This document shows, piece after piece, positions 6,416 through 13,824 of a stretch of 20,866 nt of DNA. The notes under the pieces are model-generated. The model was given only the letters and a program-made list of their open reading frames with translations. It was not told the origin of the DNA and did no database searches. Each line of letters opens with the position of its first letter. Position 1 is the first letter of the stretch. The DNA is from an uncultured Acetatifactor sp. (GTDB lineage Bacteria > Bacillota > Clostridia > Lachnospirales > Lachnospiraceae): NCBI GenBank assembly GCA_910577035.1, contig CAJTKW010000068.1, forward strand, positions 1 through 20,866, written 5' to 3'. The translations under genes were made by a program, and so were the position numbers.

Positions 6416-6835
6416 TTATAATTTTCTCCGGATTTCGATCAGGCGAAATACGTCCGTATAGATCTTGTCCTTGTCTTCCAGGTCAATCATTAACCACTTT
6501 TGACCGTTTCCCGGTTTTGTCTGCTCATAGATATTTCTTAATTCGGGTGTACATTCAGGTAAGACGGCTTCAACGGCCGCCCTCTCTCTTTCACCAATCA
6601 CGACTAATACCGTGAAATAACTATCTCTTGGGTATATGGTACAAAGGCTTTTACCGGCTTTTTTATATTTTACATTCCAGCCATATTCCCAACTGCACGA
6701 GCTGAATTCTATTTTTTCTCTGCAGTTATATTCTGCACTGAGTTCTGCACAAAACTGCAAAAAGACGGAATTATGAATGAATTCTCCGATTTCTTCCAAG
6801 GTAGGGCAATACTCTTTGTCTTTTATGTCAACCAT
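6416..6835 (-). CDS. DUF3788 family protein
   Basis: This 139-residue protein matches the DUF3788 family as I know it. An N-terminal PTLEEIGEFI helix is followed by the conserved core EFSSCSWEYGWNVKYKKAGKSLCTIYP. Then come YFTVLVVIGE and a C-terminal GQKWLMIDLEDKDK with LIEIRRK. These are typically small soluble proteins of about 140 residues; their function has not been established to my knowledge. The frame is open from a GTG at 6874, but the ATG at 6835 matches family starts and has GGGAG about eight bases upstream. The gene is alone on the minus strand, convergent with the phosphatase, and has a good promoter at 6913-6941. Confidence 0.85.
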   Translation of the reverse strand: MVDIKDKEYCPTLEEIGEFIHNSVFLQFCAELSAEYNCREKIEFSSCSWEYGWNVKYKKAGKSLCTIYPRDSYFTVLVVIGERERAAVEAVLPECTPELRNIYEQTKPGNGQKWLMIDLEDKDKIYTDVFRLIEIRRKL

Positions 6836-6912
6836 GGTAACACTCCCTGACGTTATGCTTCCTGACAGTTTCACCCTGTTTAATAAGCGGAAACCTGTTT
6901 TTACCTAATTAT

Positions 6913-6941
6913 ATTATAAAGTATTCGGCTGTTCGCAGCAA
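6913..6941 (-). promoter_or_regulatory. Promoter of the DUF3788 gene
   Basis: On the minus strand TTGCTG (6936-6941) and TATAAT (6913-6918) are separated by exactly 17 bases. The leader to the ATG at 6835 would be about 70 bases. Confidence 0.65.
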
Positions 6942-7022
6942 TACATAATTATCTGTTTCATTTTCGGTGGATACTCAATTTCCCCAAAGGGAATAAAATG
7001 ATATATGAGGGTGTGTGAACGG

Positions 7023-7051
7023 TTGTAATCTGCCGGGAAGCCATGTATAAT
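7023..7051 (+). promoter_or_regulatory. Sigma-70-type promoter of the aldo/keto reductase operon
   Basis: TTGTAA (7023-7028) and TATAAT (7046-7051) lie 17 bases apart. Both boxes, the spacing, a CCGG in the spacer and the TG before the -10 are shared with the promoter at 4118-4146. The rest of the interval 6942-7022 shows nothing I can name. Confidence 0.75.
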
Positions 7052-7139
7052 AAAAATTACAGCTTGGGACGATCAGGGCTTGTGGGCAGGGAAAAGATAT
7101 TTACGGAACATATGACGCGTATGTTTAAGGAGGTAGAGG

Positions 7140-8285
7140 ATGAACTACAGGAGACTTGGGAAAACAGAGCTTAAAGTCAGTGAAATCGGCTTGGGCGGCG
7201 AATGGCTGGAGCGCCACAGCGGTGAGGAGTGCAGAGCGATCATAGAACGCGCGGAAGGGCTGGGAATCAATATCCTTGACTGTTGGATGTCAGAGCCAAA
7301 TGTCCGCTCCAATATCGGGAAGGCGTTATCCGGCAGACGGGAGCGCTGGCTGATTCAGGGACATATCGGTTCCACCTGGCAGAACGGCCAGTATGTCCGC
7401 ACCCGGGATTTGGAGAAATGCAGGGAGGCCTTTGAAGACCTGCTGGACCGGATGCAGACGGATTATATTGATCTGGGCATGATCCATTTCATCGACCAGG
7501 AAAGCGACTGGGATGCCGCCATGAACGGCCCGTACATAGAATACGTAAAGGAGCTGAAGGCGTGCGGCAAGATCCGGCACATCGGCATGAGCACCCATAA
7601 TCCCGCCATGGCCATCAAGGCTACGGAAAGCGGGCTGATCGAGATGCTGATGTTCAGTGTCAATCCTGCTTTCGACCTGCTTCCGCCCACGGACAATATT
7701 GAGACTTATTTTGCCGATGAATATCAGGCTGATCTGGGAGGAATCGATCCTGTCCGTGCCGGGATGTATCGGCTCTGCGAACAGAAGGATGTGGGAATTA
7801 CGGTAATGAAGCCTTATGCAGGGGGACGCCTGTTTGACGAAAAACGGTCTCCCTTTGGGGTGGCGCTGACGCCTGTGCAGTGCATCCATTACTGTCTGAC
7901 CCGTCCCGCGGTGGCGTCGGTGCTGGCAGGCTACGACACGCCGGAGCAGGTGGAACAGGCTGCAGCCTATGAAACCGCTACGAAGGAAGAGAAGGATTAT
8001 GCCGGGGTACTGGCAAAGGCGCCCTGCCATACCTTCGGACAGGGTGAGTGTACTTACTGCGGCCATTGTAAGCCCTGCCCGGCAGAAATCGATATTGCCA
8101 TGGTAAACAAATATTATGACCTGGCTGTCATGCAGCCGGAGGTTCCTGCTGCCGTGAAAGCCCATTATGATGCCCTGGAGCATCATGCAGATGAGTGCAT
8201 CGGCTGCGGAAGCTGTGAGAGCAGGTGTCCTTTTGGCGTCAGGATAGCCGACCGGATGGCGAGGACCGCGGAGCTGTTCCAATGA
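7140..8285 (+). CDS. Aldo/keto reductase with C-terminal double [4Fe-4S] ferredoxin domain
   Basis: This 381-residue protein has an aldo/keto reductase TIM barrel (about 1-290) followed by a bacterial ferredoxin-like tail. Cluster cysteines are Cys304/307/310/313 and Cys353/356/359/363 (CIGCGSCESRCP). The barrel keeps YRRLGKTELKVSEIGLG, the active-site Asp47 and a histidine in MIHFID. The usual catalytic Tyr in the DxxxxY segment is absent (DCWMSEPNVRSNIG), and the usual Lys is replaced in LIQGHIG. This matches, from memory, a clostridial ferredoxin-type subfamily. It is probably an electron-transfer or radical-type redox enzyme rather than a classical NADPH reductase. The start at 7140 has a perfect AAGGAGG at 7127-7133. 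It heads a likely operon with the antiporter 59 bases downstream. Confidence 0.9.
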   Translation: MNYRRLGKTELKVSEIGLGGEWLERHSGEECRAIIERAEGLGINILDCWMSEPNVRSNIGKALSGRRERWLIQGHIGSTWQNGQYVRTRDLEKCREAFEDLLDRMQTDYIDLGMIHFIDQESDWDAAMNGPYIEYVKELKACGKIRHIGMSTHNPAMAIKATESGLIEMLMFSVNPAFDLLPPTDNIETYFADEYQADLGGIDPVRAGMYRLCEQKDVGITVMKPYAGGRLFDEKRSPFGVALTPVQCIHYCLTRPAVASVLAGYDTPEQVEQAAAYETATKEEKDYAGVLAKAPCHTFGQGECTYCGHCKPCPAEIDIAMVNKYYDLAVMQPEVPAAVKAHYDALEHHADECIGCGSCESRCPFGVRIADRMARTAELFQ

Positions 8286-8344
8286 CAGGCTCAACTGCAG
8301 AAACAGAAGGTATATGAGATGGAAGCACTTTTTCGGAAGGCGGA

Positions 8345-9721
8345 ATGAGGGGAAAGATGGATCAGAAGGGAAAACGAATAGAATTTCATTTCGGAAAATT
8401 CGGCAAGCTGGCGCCGCTTTTGGCTGCTGCGGCCATGATTATGTGGGCGGCTCTGAGCCAGTCTAATGTGAACGGTTACGTGCTGGCTTTCTTTGCGGCG
8501 CTGGTGACGGGAGTTCTTTTTGCAAAAGACGAAAAGGCCTACGGGGAGGCGCTGGTTTACGGATTAAGCAAGCCTATGTTTGGGGTGATTGTGATGGCGG
8601 TGATACTGGCGGCAGTGTCGGGCAAGCTGATTTCGGCCAGCGGAGTGGTGCAGACCATTGCGGCATACGTGGTGGCGGCAGGCTTTACCGGCAGGCTGTT
8701 TGTGGCGGCTTCTTTCCTCATCACCTGCCTGCTGGCGTTTGCCACGGGAACCTCGGTGGGTACCTATTTCGTGGTAATCCCCATTCTATTTCCGGTGGGA
8801 GTGATGGCGGGGGCGGCACCGGAATTTATGATCGGTGCCATTGTGTCAGGCGCGGCTTTCGGCGATAATCTGGGGCCGATTTCGGACACTACCATCGCCT
8901 CATCCGCCACCCAGCATGCGGAACTGGGAACCGTAGTCAGGACCAGAATGCGCTACAGCCTGCCGGCAGCGGCGGGAGCATTGGTTTTATTCCTGCTGTT
9001 TTCCGGAACCACAGAGACAGGTGCGGTAATCCCGGCGGCGTCCGGCACGGCAAATCCGGTGAGCCTGGTGATGCTGGTGGTGCCGGCGGTGATTATCGTT
9101 CTTTGTCTGATGAAAAAGCATCTCATCACTGCCTTGTCCTGGGGGATTCTGGCAGGGATTGCCGCCGGGCTGCTATGCGGCATTTATACGACGGATAAGC
9201 TGATTGCCTTTCCCGGCGGCTTTGCCGTATCCGGGGCGATCATTGAGGCAATTACGGGGACGGCAGGTACGGTGGCCATGCTGATTGCGGTGTTTGCCCT
9301 TCTGGGGGTGGTGGAGCGCAGCGGCCTCTTTGAGGATGTGGGAGCCTTCCTGGCCCGTTTTGCAAGGAGCGAGCGCAGCGCGGAGACGGCCATTGTGTTG
9401 TCCGCGGGTATTTTAAGCATGGTGACGGGGGTGATTTCCGTGGCAATCGTGGCCCTGGGGGACCTGGTGAATGAGATCGGGGAAAAGGCGGGGGTCAACC
9501 GCTATCGCCGGGCTAACCTGCTGGATTGTACAGGCTGTGTGTTCTGCTTCCTGGCGCCCTGGACGGTGCATTGCGTGATTCCGGCCCAGCAGTCCGCCCA
9601 GTTCGGGGAGGGCTTTGCGGTGGCGCCGGCATCCATTCCACTGGTGAATTTTTATTCCCTCTGTATGCTGGTGATACTGCTGCTGGCGGTGATTACCGGG
9701 TATGGGAGGAAGCATCCGTGA
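8345..9721 (+). CDS. NhaC-family Na+/H+ antiporter-like membrane transporter
   Basis: This very hydrophobic 458-residue protein has about 11-12 predicted membrane segments. Its FGDNLGPISDTT motif near residues 172-183 is the hallmark of the NhaC group (compare FGDxxSPxSDTT), where the Asp residues take part in cation exchange. It probably exchanges Na+ or an organic substrate for protons across the cytoplasmic membrane. NhaC-like proteins also include malate/lactate and amino-acid exchangers, so the substrate is open. Starts at 8345 and 8357 are both in frame. The first has GGAAGG at 8335-8340 and is used here. It follows the reductase by 59 bases and overlaps the next gene by GTGA. Confidence 0.88.
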   Translation: MRGKMDQKGKRIEFHFGKFGKLAPLLAAAAMIMWAALSQSNVNGYVLAFFAALVTGVLFAKDEKAYGEALVYGLSKPMFGVIVMAVILAAVSGKLISASGVVQTIAAYVVAAGFTGRLFVAASFLITCLLAFATGTSVGTYFVVIPILFPVGVMAGAAPEFMIGAIVSGAAFGDNLGPISDTTIASSATQHAELGTVVRTRMRYSLPAAAGALVLFLLFSGTTETGAVIPAASGTANPVSLVMLVVPAVIIVLCLMKKHLITALSWGILAGIAAGLLCGIYTTDKLIAFPGGFAVSGAIIEAITGTAGTVAMLIAVFALLGVVERSGLFEDVGAFLARFARSERSAETAIVLSAGILSMVTGVISVAIVALGDLVNEIGEKAGVNRYRRANLLDCTGCVFCFLAPWTVHCVIPAQQSAQFGEGFAVAPASIPLVNFYSLCMLVILLLAVITGYGRKHP

Positions 9722-10344
9722 GCATTCTGTTTGCAAGACATGGGGAGACCGATTGGAATATTGAAAAAAGAATACAGGGCACAACGGATATACCCTTAAA
9801 TGATAACGGAATCAGACAGGCGGAGCTTTTGAGCGGGAATCTTAAAAAGGAAAATGTGACTCTTTGCCGAATTTACAGCAGTTATCAGAGAAGAGCATTG
9901 ACAACAGCAGAGATCATCGGAATGAGACATCATGTGCCGGTAAAAGTGATTTCCGGATTAGAGGAAATGAATTTAGGATTATTTGAGGGGCATACCTGGG
10001 CCGAAACAGAAAAACGGTATCCCGACGAAATGAAAAAGTGGCAGTCCGATAAACGGTATCAAAAGGCGCCGGGTGGAGAATCCTGTCAGGATCTGCTGGA
10101 AAGATTGTTTGCGGCTCTGGACCGGATTCTGAAGGAGACAGAGGCTGAGATCAGCCGGGGCAGGGATGTCCTGATTTTGACCCATGGAATGGTGCTGTTA
10201 TCGCTGCTGACGATTAAGAACGATCTTGATTTTAGAACATCCTATACGGTCATACATACTGAAAATGCACGGGCAGTCAGGCTGGAACCGGGCGAGTTGT
10301 GGGAAGTGCGAAGGAAATCACTAAGCCCGAAAAGACCTCACTAA
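9718..10344 (+). CDS. Histidine phosphatase family protein, CobC/GpmB-like
   Basis: This 208-residue cytosolic phosphatase starts at a GTG that overlaps the antiporter stop (GTGA). It has GGGAGG at about 9704-9709, so translation is coupled. Arg7-His8-Gly9-Glu10-Thr11 is the catalytic motif. SSYQRRALTTAEII carries the conserved Arg region, LEEMNLGLFEG the acid/base Glu, and His156 (LTHGMV) the second catalytic His. It resembles alpha-ribazole phosphatase and GpmB-type phosphoglycerate phosphatases; the substrate cannot be fixed. No cobalamin genes are nearby, which argues against a dedicated CobC role. The frame is open much further upstream (from 9526), but that part only shadows the antiporter gene. 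Confidence 0.9.
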   Translation: MSILFARHGETDWNIEKRIQGTTDIPLNDNGIRQAELLSGNLKKENVTLCRIYSSYQRRALTTAEIIGMRHHVPVKVISGLEEMNLGLFEGHTWAETEKRYPDEMKKWQSDKRYQKAPGGESCQDLLERLFAALDRILKETEAEISRGRDVLILTHGMVLLSLLTIKNDLDFRTSYTVIHTENARAVRLEPGELWEVRRKSLSPKRPH

Positions 10345-10355
10345 GTGATTTCAAG

Positions 10356-10420
10356 CTTCACACGATTGCTTGTGCCGTTTCTGACGGCACTGCCGCCGCA
10401 GGCGGCATGTCTGAAAGTGA
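10356..10420 (+). repeat. Dispersed hairpin repeat, copy A (two hairpins)
   Basis: Two adjacent perfect hairpins are present: GTGCCGT/ACGGCAC with a 5-base loop (10372-10390), and TGCCGCC/GGCGGCA with a 3-base loop (10391-10407). The flanks, TTCAC.GATTGyTTGTG on the left and GGCATGTyTGrAAGTG on the right, match a second copy at 17057-17109. There is no T-tract, so this is a REP-like or small RNA-like element rather than a normal terminator. It fills the gap between the phosphatase and the GNAT gene. Confidence 0.7.
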
Positions 10421-10465
10421 GAAAGAAAGTATACCGGGGAAATGTGCAGCAGAAGGAGTGATAAA

Positions 10466-10996
10466 ATGTTGAGGTTAAGGCCATATAAGAGCTGTGACGC
10501 GGAGAATATTGCAGGCTGGCTGACGGATGAGGAGGTATTTTATAAATGGAGCGGGGGACGGTTTGGTGAGTTTCCCGTTAGTGCAAAGGCTATTGATGAC
10601 AAGTACAGGCTGGAAAACGGCGACTGCAGGGAGCAGGATAATTTTTATCCCATGACAGCCTTTGACGACAGCGGCGTCGTGGGACATTTCATCCTGCGTT
10701 ATATCCACGGCGACAACAGAATCCTTCGCTTTGGGTGGGTGATCGTAGACGGGTCAAAAAGGGGAATGGGCTATGGAAGCAGGATGCTTCAGCTGGGATT
10801 CAAATATGCCTTTGAAATCCTTGGAGCGGAGAAGGTTACCATCGGGGTATTTGAGAACAATCAACCGGCGTACAGGTGCTATCGGGCAGTGGGGTTTCGG
10901 GAAGCCTTGACGGACAAAGAAGGGGCGGCGGTAATAAAAGGGGAAAAGTGGAAAATAATCGAGCTGGAAATCACGAAGGACAAGTATCAAGAATGA
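10466..10996 (+). CDS. GNAT family N-acetyltransferase
   Basis: This 176-residue single-domain GNAT protein begins with the characteristic first strand MLRLRPYKSCDAENIAGW. Its acetyl-CoA loop is Lys-Arg-Gly-Met-Gly-Tyr-Gly (SKRGMGYGSRML), and it ends with the motif B stretch NNQPAYRCYRAVGF. The substrate is unknown. An ATG at 10442 is in frame, but AAGGAG at about 10453-10458 sits seven bases before the ATG at 10466, which also gives the family-typical N-terminus. Its stop overlaps the start of the HAD gene (ATGA), so the two are translationally coupled. The dispersed hairpin repeat lies immediately upstream. Confidence 0.88.
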   Translation: MLRLRPYKSCDAENIAGWLTDEEVFYKWSGGRFGEFPVSAKAIDDKYRLENGDCREQDNFYPMTAFDDSGVVGHFILRYIHGDNRILRFGWVIVDGSKRGMGYGSRMLQLGFKYAFEILGAEKVTIGVFENNQPAYRCYRAVGFREALTDKEGAAVIKGEKWKIIELEITKDKYQE

Positions 10997-11619
10997 TTCC
11001 GGAATCAATTCAGTGGATCTTTTTTGATATGGGTTCCACCCTGATTGATGAATCCCTGGCATTGGAGCATCGGATCAGGGATGTCATTGCGGGAACGGAC
11101 ATAACCCGGGGGCAGTTTGCGGAAAAGATGGTTTTCTTTGCCAGGCAGAATCAGCCTGCAGACCTGGAAGCCATAAAGTTCTTCGGACTGAACAAAACTC
11201 CCTGGCATAAGGAGGATGAGCGGCTGTACCCGGATACGCTGCAATGCCTGGAATATATTCATAAACGATATAAAACAGGAATTATCGCTAACCAGTCTCC
11301 GGGAAGTAAAGAACGTCTCAGGAGATTTGGCATATTGCAGTATATTGATTTGCTGGTTACTTCCGCCGAGGAAGGCGTGGAAAAGCCTGACAGGCGTATT
11401 TTTAAACTTGCCTTGGAGCGGGCGGGCTGTAAGCCAAATGAGGCTGTAATGGTGGGAGACCGTCTGGACAATGATATTGTTCCTGCCAACGAATTGGGCA
11501 TGTATACCGTCTGGATAAAACAGGGGAGCTGGAAATATGCCTGTCCGGGAGGACGCGCAGAGCAGCCTGACAGGGCTATAAGCACCCTGGGGGAGCTTTA
11601 TGAGGCAATTGGCTGTTAA
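10993..11619 (+). CDS. HAD superfamily hydrolase
   Basis: This 208-residue protein has the haloacid-dehalogenase-like fold. Motif I is FFDMGSTL with nucleophile Asp12. Motif II is in IIANQS, motif III Lys in EEGVEKPDRRIF, and motif IV in MVGDRLDNDI. It should hydrolyse a phosphomonoester. The second Asp of the canonical DxDxT motif is replaced by Gly14; this residue is the general acid/base in HAD phosphatases. A DxG variant is known in some clostridial homologues, so it is probably a subfamily trait. The frame is open upstream to 10876, but the ATG at 10993, overlapping the preceding stop, gives the correct N-terminus. The M15 peptidase gene starts 11 bases after its stop. Confidence 0.87.
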   Translation: MIPESIQWIFFDMGSTLIDESLALEHRIRDVIAGTDITRGQFAEKMVFFARQNQPADLEAIKFFGLNKTPWHKEDERLYPDTLQCLEYIHKRYKTGIIANQSPGSKERLRRFGILQYIDLLVTSAEEGVEKPDRRIFKLALERAGCKPNEAVMVGDRLDNDIVPANELGMYTVWIKQGSWKYACPGGRAEQPDRAISTLGELYEAIGC

Positions 11620-11630
11620 AAGGATGGATT

Positions 11631-13727
11631 ATGGCAGAAAAGAGACGGGGAGATATAAATGCAGAAGAAGGACGGGACGGAACTGGCGCAGCGGGGAGAA
11701 TAGAAAGGGCAGGCTATGTCCTGGGCGTGCTGCTGTTTATGCTTGCAGCCGGGTTCGGCGCCGTATTTATTTATGCGCAGTCCCGTATGGCTGAAGTACA
11801 GGGCATAGCGGACCATGCCGTGCCTGAGCTGTGGAAGAACGGGGATGGGACATATGAATTGAGCTGGCGTAGTCTGGAAGAGGCGGGTGCGGATTTTTAT
11901 TATGTCAATGTGGGCACATACGCCATAGGCGGCGGAAGCAGCCAGATAACTTTTTACAGCGGATATGTGGACGGCGATTCCTGCCGTCTGTCGGAGTTAC
12001 CGGCAGACAAGGGGCTGACGATTCAAATTGACCTGATTAAAAGATCCTCCCTGCTGGGGAAAGAGTTACACTGGAAACAGGCCTCTGTGCAGCGTTTTTT
12101 CAGCATACAGAATCCCGGTATCGGAAATCTGGAATGGGAAGTTGACCAGGATGCAGGAAAGGCGCTTATAAGCTTTGACTTTCAGGGAAGTAACTGCTGT
12201 GGTATTTTTGTTATGCAGCAGGACGGCAGGAAGCTTTTAAAGACCGTAGAGGAGAACCGGGTGGAGCTGGATTTAAAGGAGGAGCTTTGGATACCGACGC
12301 CGGCCTCTCCCTGTATCGTAACGCTTGTCCCCGGCAAACAGGTGAACGGCATGGCTCTTTACAATGGAGAGTCAAAAGAGATCACTGTCACATGGGAAGA
12401 TTTAACGTCCCGGGATATTCATCTGACACTGGAGGTGCTTGACGGATGTGTGTGCCGCCTGCACTGGGATGAGCCGGATTGTGATGCCTGCGAGCTTCAA
12501 AGGAAGGACGGTGACGCCGGCACCTGGAAAACGGTTAAGACAACCACGCGGAAGGATGAGCGAACCTATATTTCTCCACGGCTGAGTCCGGGCACAGGCT
12601 ATTCTTTCCGTGTGGTTGCATTGGAAGGAGAGAATGCGGCAGTTTCCGAAGTGCAGGAATGTGAAATGGCCGTTACGCCCCTGTACTGTACCGTCTGGCC
12701 GGTGAAAGACCTGAAGGCATACGGCGATGCGGACCGAGGGGAAGCGGCCGGCAGGGCGGAGGCCCTGAACGCATATTGCGTGGCCGCCGTGAAGGACGGG
12801 ATGTTTGGTATTTATCTGGACGGCAGGATCTGCTATATTGACAGCAATTACTGCATGATTAATCTGCCGGAATACGTGGGTGCCCTGTGCAGCTATGACA
12901 TAACCAACAGCTATGATTCCCTTTTCATGGCCCATGGCTTTGAAATACCTGGGCTGACCGGGGAAACGATAAAGGGATTTGAGGGTGTGTGTTTAGAGGA
13001 TAACAGTTTCCTGGTACCGCTGCTTTATCCCACCGCGGAAAAGCTGGCAACAGCGATAGAAACTGCCCGGGAGAGAGGGTACAGGCTGAAAATATACGAA
13101 GCATTCCGCCCTCATGAGGCTTCTGTTTACATGTATCGGAAAGCATCGGAGGTTCAGTATGCGACGCTGCCGGAAAGTACCTATTGGGGAATCGAGCCGG
13201 GAGTCATTCTTACAGTGGATGAGACAGACGAGAACGGCACGGTGATCCAGCGGCGCAAGACGTATTGGGAGCTGATGAATGACAGCAGCGATTCTTTCAC
13301 TTTGAGTTCCTTTGTCAGCGGGGGGGTGTCCAGGCACAACCTTGGCGTGGCTATGGATCTGACGCTGGAAAGTCTGGATACCGGAAACGAGCTGGCGATG
13401 CAGACTCAGCTGCACGATCTCAGCCAGTATTCGGCGCGGGCCCGGAACAATGTGTATGCCAAAGAACTGTCGGGGATTATGATGTCTGCAGGTTTTAAAG
13501 ACTTGTACAGCGAATGGTGGCATTTTCAGGATGATGAAATAAAAAAGGAGCTTTCCCTGCCGTGCGTAAATCAAGGGGTTTCGGCGGAGTGCTGGATGAC
13601 CAATGGTTCGGGGTGGAGATACCGTGGGACGGACGGAAGCTATGCTGCGGATTGTACTCTGGACGTAAATGGGAAAGAGTATACTTTTGATGCTGACGGC
13701 TATGTGCAGGAACTGCAGGTGCCCTGA
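11631..13727 (+). CDS. Membrane-anchored M15 (VanX-like) D,D-peptidase with FnIII-like and cell-wall-binding segments
   Basis: This 698-residue surface protein has a signal-anchor helix at about residues 28-50 (AGYVLGVLLFMLAAGFGAVF). Beta-rich regions follow, including a fibronectin type III-like domain at about 263-345. A C-terminal M15 metallopeptidase domain comes next. The zinc and catalytic set is intact and spaced as in VanX: Arg493 (EAFRPHE), His569 and Asp576 (SRHNLGVAMD), and Glu628 with His631 (EWWHF). The last 40 residues look like a choline/glucan-binding repeat (GWRYRGTDGSYA, then FDADGYV). It probably cleaves D-Ala-D-Ala or similar dipeptide bonds in peptidoglycan outside the cell. 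The ATG at 11631 has AAAGGA seven bases upstream. It heads the envelope gene run. Confidence 0.88.
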   Translation: MAEKRRGDINAEEGRDGTGAAGRIERAGYVLGVLLFMLAAGFGAVFIYAQSRMAEVQGIADHAVPELWKNGDGTYELSWRSLEEAGADFYYVNVGTYAIGGGSSQITFYSGYVDGDSCRLSELPADKGLTIQIDLIKRSSLLGKELHWKQASVQRFFSIQNPGIGNLEWEVDQDAGKALISFDFQGSNCCGIFVMQQDGRKLLKTVEENRVELDLKEELWIPTPASPCIVTLVPGKQVNGMALYNGESKEITVTWEDLTSRDIHLTLEVLDGCVCRLHWDEPDCDACELQRKDGDAGTWKTVKTTTRKDERTYISPRLSPGTGYSFRVVALEGENAAVSEVQECEMAVTPLYCTVWPVKDLKAYGDADRGEAAGRAEALNAYCVAAVKDGMFGIYLDGRICYIDSNYCMINLPEYVGALCSYDITNSYDSLFMAHGFEIPGLTGETIKGFEGVCLEDNSFLVPLLYPTAEKLATAIETARERGYRLKIYEAFRPHEASVYMYRKASEVQYATLPESTYWGIEPGVILTVDETDENGTVIQRRKTYWELMNDSSDSFTLSSFVSGGVSRHNLGVAMDLTLESLDTGNELAMQTQLHDLSQYSARARNNVYAKELSGIMMSAGFKDLYSEWWHFQDDEIKKELSLPCVNQGVSAECWMTNGSGWRYRGTDGSYAADCTLDVNGKEYTFDADGYVQELQVP

Positions 13728-13824
13728 GTGCCGGCGGTCATTGCGGCGGATACTGAAATCAGCATGAGGGGATTCGTTTATACAGGCGGATCAAAATACA
13801 GCGGAGAAAACTGGAAAAGACAGA

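Noticed and set aside
7326..8294. A 322-codon open frame on the minus strand
   Set aside because: It lies wholly opposite the aldo/keto reductase, whose product has clear motifs and a perfect ribosome binding site. The antisense product has no recognisable domain.
9526..9717. N-terminal extension of the second histidine phosphatase
   Set aside because: This part only overlaps the antiporter gene in another frame. The catalytic RHGE motif begins right after the coupled GTG at 9718.
10372..10407. Rho-independent terminator after the phosphatase
   Set aside because: The hairpins are strong but no T-tract follows, and the flanks match a second copy elsewhere, so a dispersed repeat is the better call.
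12402..13574. Long minus-strand frames opposite the M15 peptidase gene
   Set aside because: The plus strand has an intact catalytic set. The minus frames are codon-bias shadows without start signals.
11631..13727. Vancomycin resistance gene vanX
   Set aside because: The M15 catalytic spacing is VanX-like, but the protein is a large membrane-anchored surface enzyme and no VanH, VanA or VanRS genes are nearby.
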